From positions 7,936,001-8,000,000 of the forward strand of contig OX485803.1 of the NCBI GenBank assembly GCA_950295325.1: a DNA stretch of 64,000 nucleotides. The letters run 5' to 3'. Position numbers and translations under genes: made by a program. The first letter of the stretch is position 1. Each line of letters opens with the position of its first letter. Below the pieces are notes generated by a model that did no database searches, was not told where the DNA came from, and saw nothing but the letters and a program-made list of their open reading frames with translations. Below, in pieces: positions 61,484-64,000 of this stretch. This stretch comes from Polytrichum commune. Its lineage: Eukaryota > Streptophyta > Polytrichopsida > Polytrichales > Polytrichaceae.

Positions 61484-64000
61484 CAAATATTAGTCAAGTA
61501 TAACAAGTCAATTGATTTTTTCCTTTTCCTAGCAAAGTAAGTGACAAAAGATCATTTAAGCAAACTTAAAGATTCAAGGATTCTTTTGCATCTCAAGTAC
61601 CAAGTGAACTTATTGTCATTTCACTATGTTCCAAAAAATTACTGAACTTTGTTGGAAACACTATGTTCATCAATTGATCATTGCATATTATATTTTGGTT
61701 GGTGAACCTCAAGAGAAGATTCTTGACCAGTAAATGAGATTAAAGTTTTTTTTTTTCAATAATTTTGGACAATTTCAAATGCCCATATGACATAAAATAT
61801 GTCACAAAACTAAGAAAAATATGGTGTTTTGCTATTCCATATGCATGGTATGTTGTGTTTTAATGTTGCCAACTACATCCACATATGCCATCATATTGTG
61901 TGTACATTATAAACATAGCATCTCTGAACTTCATGTGCTCAAGGCAAACACCATTTAAAAAATACAAACACACTCTTGAAAGTAACCTATGTCGTAAATC
62001 AAAGCTAGTTACTTCTCGAATAGTGTTGATCCAACGTTGCCATCCATATAGATTGTTGAGCTGCCAAATCATTCACAAATTCCCAATTCTACCAATGAAC
62101 ATAAATTTATACACTGAAATTTTCATACATGTGGCTTTTCTTACATTTATCGGTGATGCCACTGTTATTATCAAGAAAATTGTCCCTAACATAACCACTA
62201 TTCACATTGAGGAGACACAATGTATGAAAAGTTTCTTGGTGTGTGGCTTACAAAACACATGTACCTTTACAATCTACGATTATTGAGGCATGGTCTTGGA
62301 AAAGGCACCGATATCAAACATCATAAGAGTTTTGTAGTCCCACAATATGCTACAGCATTTGGTATCACATGTGCCATGGATACCATTTGTGGATCTTTAC
62401 AATATTTTGGTTTTTTTCGTGTGACAAGGTAATCATAATTTTTTGTAATCTTTTTCATATTGTGCATATGTGAAGATCATATATTTATCCAAAGAGACTT
62501 AAGCATCATTTTCAAAGTTTACCACATTTTCGCGGTCTAGTGCTTGTATGGCAGCCACTGCAACCACTCTCAGATATGATATCTGCCTTGCAATTTGTTT
62601 TCTTTGCTCTTTTGGTGTAAACAACATTGTGGCATTGTGGTTGCTTTTGTCCATTGCTTGATCCAACATACTTTGAATCGGTTCTTCATGGTGGATCTTG
62701 AGGGGATAACAGGCTGCCACCACTCAATTTTGAATTTCTCATACATTTCACTATCTTTGTTGTTGTCATATGATGTGATCCCCTTTCCAAGCCAAACTGG
62801 CTCCAATCCCAAACATTTATCTAATGTGTCCGGCCTAACCATCACAAAGTATTTGACAAGGATATCCCTCCACAGGTTAAACACAAGGGTGGTACCTCCC
62901 ATCCCAGACCACAATAAAGAATTCTTTCTTCGCCCTCCCCCTCAATGGACTACATGAAAGGGAATTGGAGTCACCCTCCGGAAGATGTGGTTTGTCTTCC
63001 ACATCTCCCTACCATATTCTCATTGCTCTACCTTGAGGGAGCCAAGTTTGATCCATCGACATCTTCTTGTACTTCATTATTGGCCATCCATCATCTTCAA
63101 CGTTGAATTTGAACTCATGCTAACTACATCCTCCAAACCTCACCCTTCACAAGCTATTGACTTTGTATTGGCTAAGGCCATTTTACTTCTCTTGGTGCTT
63201 GGGTCATTATGATGTATATCACAATGGTATTCAAGCTTTTCATCTTTGGCTTTGTCTCAATTGTGTACATGCTTATTTTTATGCCTCATTGTGGCTATAG
63301 CCGTTTGAACTATGTTTCTCTCATTCTTCTTACTGCACCATCTCTCAAGCCTTCTTTGTATATTATCTCAAATTGATGCTTGCTATCTTTTTTATCATTA
63401 TGATACTCTTAATTTGTCTTTTGGCCATATCCTCTTACATTCTCTGAAGGGTTTTTCTTACTTTACTCCGACTGCACTCGCTCATTTCTATTATTTGGTT
63501 CTTGTTCTTACACCTACTTCCCTCTTCTTTCAAATTCATGTACATTCATGTATTCCTTTCTCTAATACACACATTCTTGCACATTTATCCCAATTCCGGC
63601 TTCAACACAGTCACATTGCTCTCTTCTCATATTCCAAAGAACCACTTCAAATATATGGGCGACAATCTAAGCCCGCAATCATTGCATTGCTTCACATTAC
63701 TCCTATCATAGGTAGTAATGCTATCATTTATCTTCAACTCTCAGTTGTTGTCGTATGAAATTTTTGTTTTTCGTAGCCTAATGGAGTTCAAGTGAGAACA
63801 ATTCCTCATTTTAACCAAACATAATGAATTTATCTAGTATGAATAGGCTAATGTCTTGAGATAGGAAGAAGTAGGTATTGTGAAGACTATGGCTATGATA
63901 ACTACCTACTGGGTGAAGAAGATAGGTTAGATTGTTTTGTAGGCAAGGGGGCCGGAACAAATTTTTCTTGTTTTGTTGAACCTTTGCTGAAATTGTGATT
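61484..64000. other. Right flank of the CACTA element, no supportable gene
   Basis: Open frames at 61885-62286, 62570-62914 (minus) and 63312-63758 show no family I recognise. The minus-strand stretch near 62500-62914 (SGMGGTTLVFNLWRDILVKY, then SRSTMKNRF) has a protein-like composition and may be part of a decayed element, but I cannot name it. Confidence 0.45.

Noticed and set aside
1-64000. CRISPR arrays, prophage, bacterial operons or a defence island
   Set aside because: No regularly spaced short repeats with unique spacers and no bacterial gene organisation; all genes have plant-type structure.

Overview
The window reads as nuclear DNA of a land plant, most likely an angiosperm and perhaps a monocot. 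The evidence is TTTAGGG-type telomere-like boxes, CACTA, PIF/Harbinger, pogo and Stowaway-type DNA transposons, GT-AG introns of 0.3-3 kb, a eukaryote-type tRNA-Cys, and two typical plant secretory-protein genes. The species cannot be told from sequence alone. Gene density is very low and most of the length is repeat-derived.

Layout. 1-1.5 kb: broken LINE-type ORF1 (DUF4283 plus CCHC knuckle) on the minus strand. 3-4.3 kb: a short tandem repeat, a Stowaway-type end and a complete TTA-flanked MITE. 4.8-6.5 kb: an intact intronless dirigent-family gene on the minus strand, followed by two decayed copies of its 3' end. 6.5-20 kb: repeat-littered intergenic DNA with an exact 60-bp tandem array. 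20.1 kb: a well-folded nuclear tRNA-Cys(GCA). 22.5-23.1 kb: a pogo/Tigger-like remnant. 24.9-29.9 kb: an intact five-exon GDSL esterase/lipase gene on the minus strand; its phases join into a 348-residue protein with all four SGNH blocks.

The main feature is 32,221-61,480: a 29.3-kb CACTA (En/Spm) element with 28-bp terminal inverted repeats (one mismatch) and a 3-bp AAA target duplication. It holds a seven-exon TnpA/Transposase_24-like gene running left and a four-exon TNP2-like transposase gene running right. The TNP2 copy carries about five stops and at least two frame breaks, and the TnpA copy carries one frame break. TGACT/AGTCA motifs fill both subterminal regions and also many introns. 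Between the divergent genes, next to telo-box clusters, sits a complete 9.7-kb PIF/Harbinger element (40,970-50,671, TTA duplication). That element carries its own Myb/SANT-like gene and DDE transposase gene, tail to tail with 24 bases between their stop codons, and a 315-bp inverted repeat at about 98% identity. The Harbinger transposase gene is itself split by a 998-bp solo LTR. The nesting gives the order CACTA, then Harbinger, then LTR element.

Between the Harbinger element and TNP2 (50.7-56.3 kb) lie several exon-like open segments with good splice sites and no family I recognise. They may be captured host exons or a long 5' part of the TNP2 gene. Beyond 61,480 I see no supportable gene. 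Three families of small inverted-repeat or dispersed elements recur across the window, two of them inside GDSL introns.
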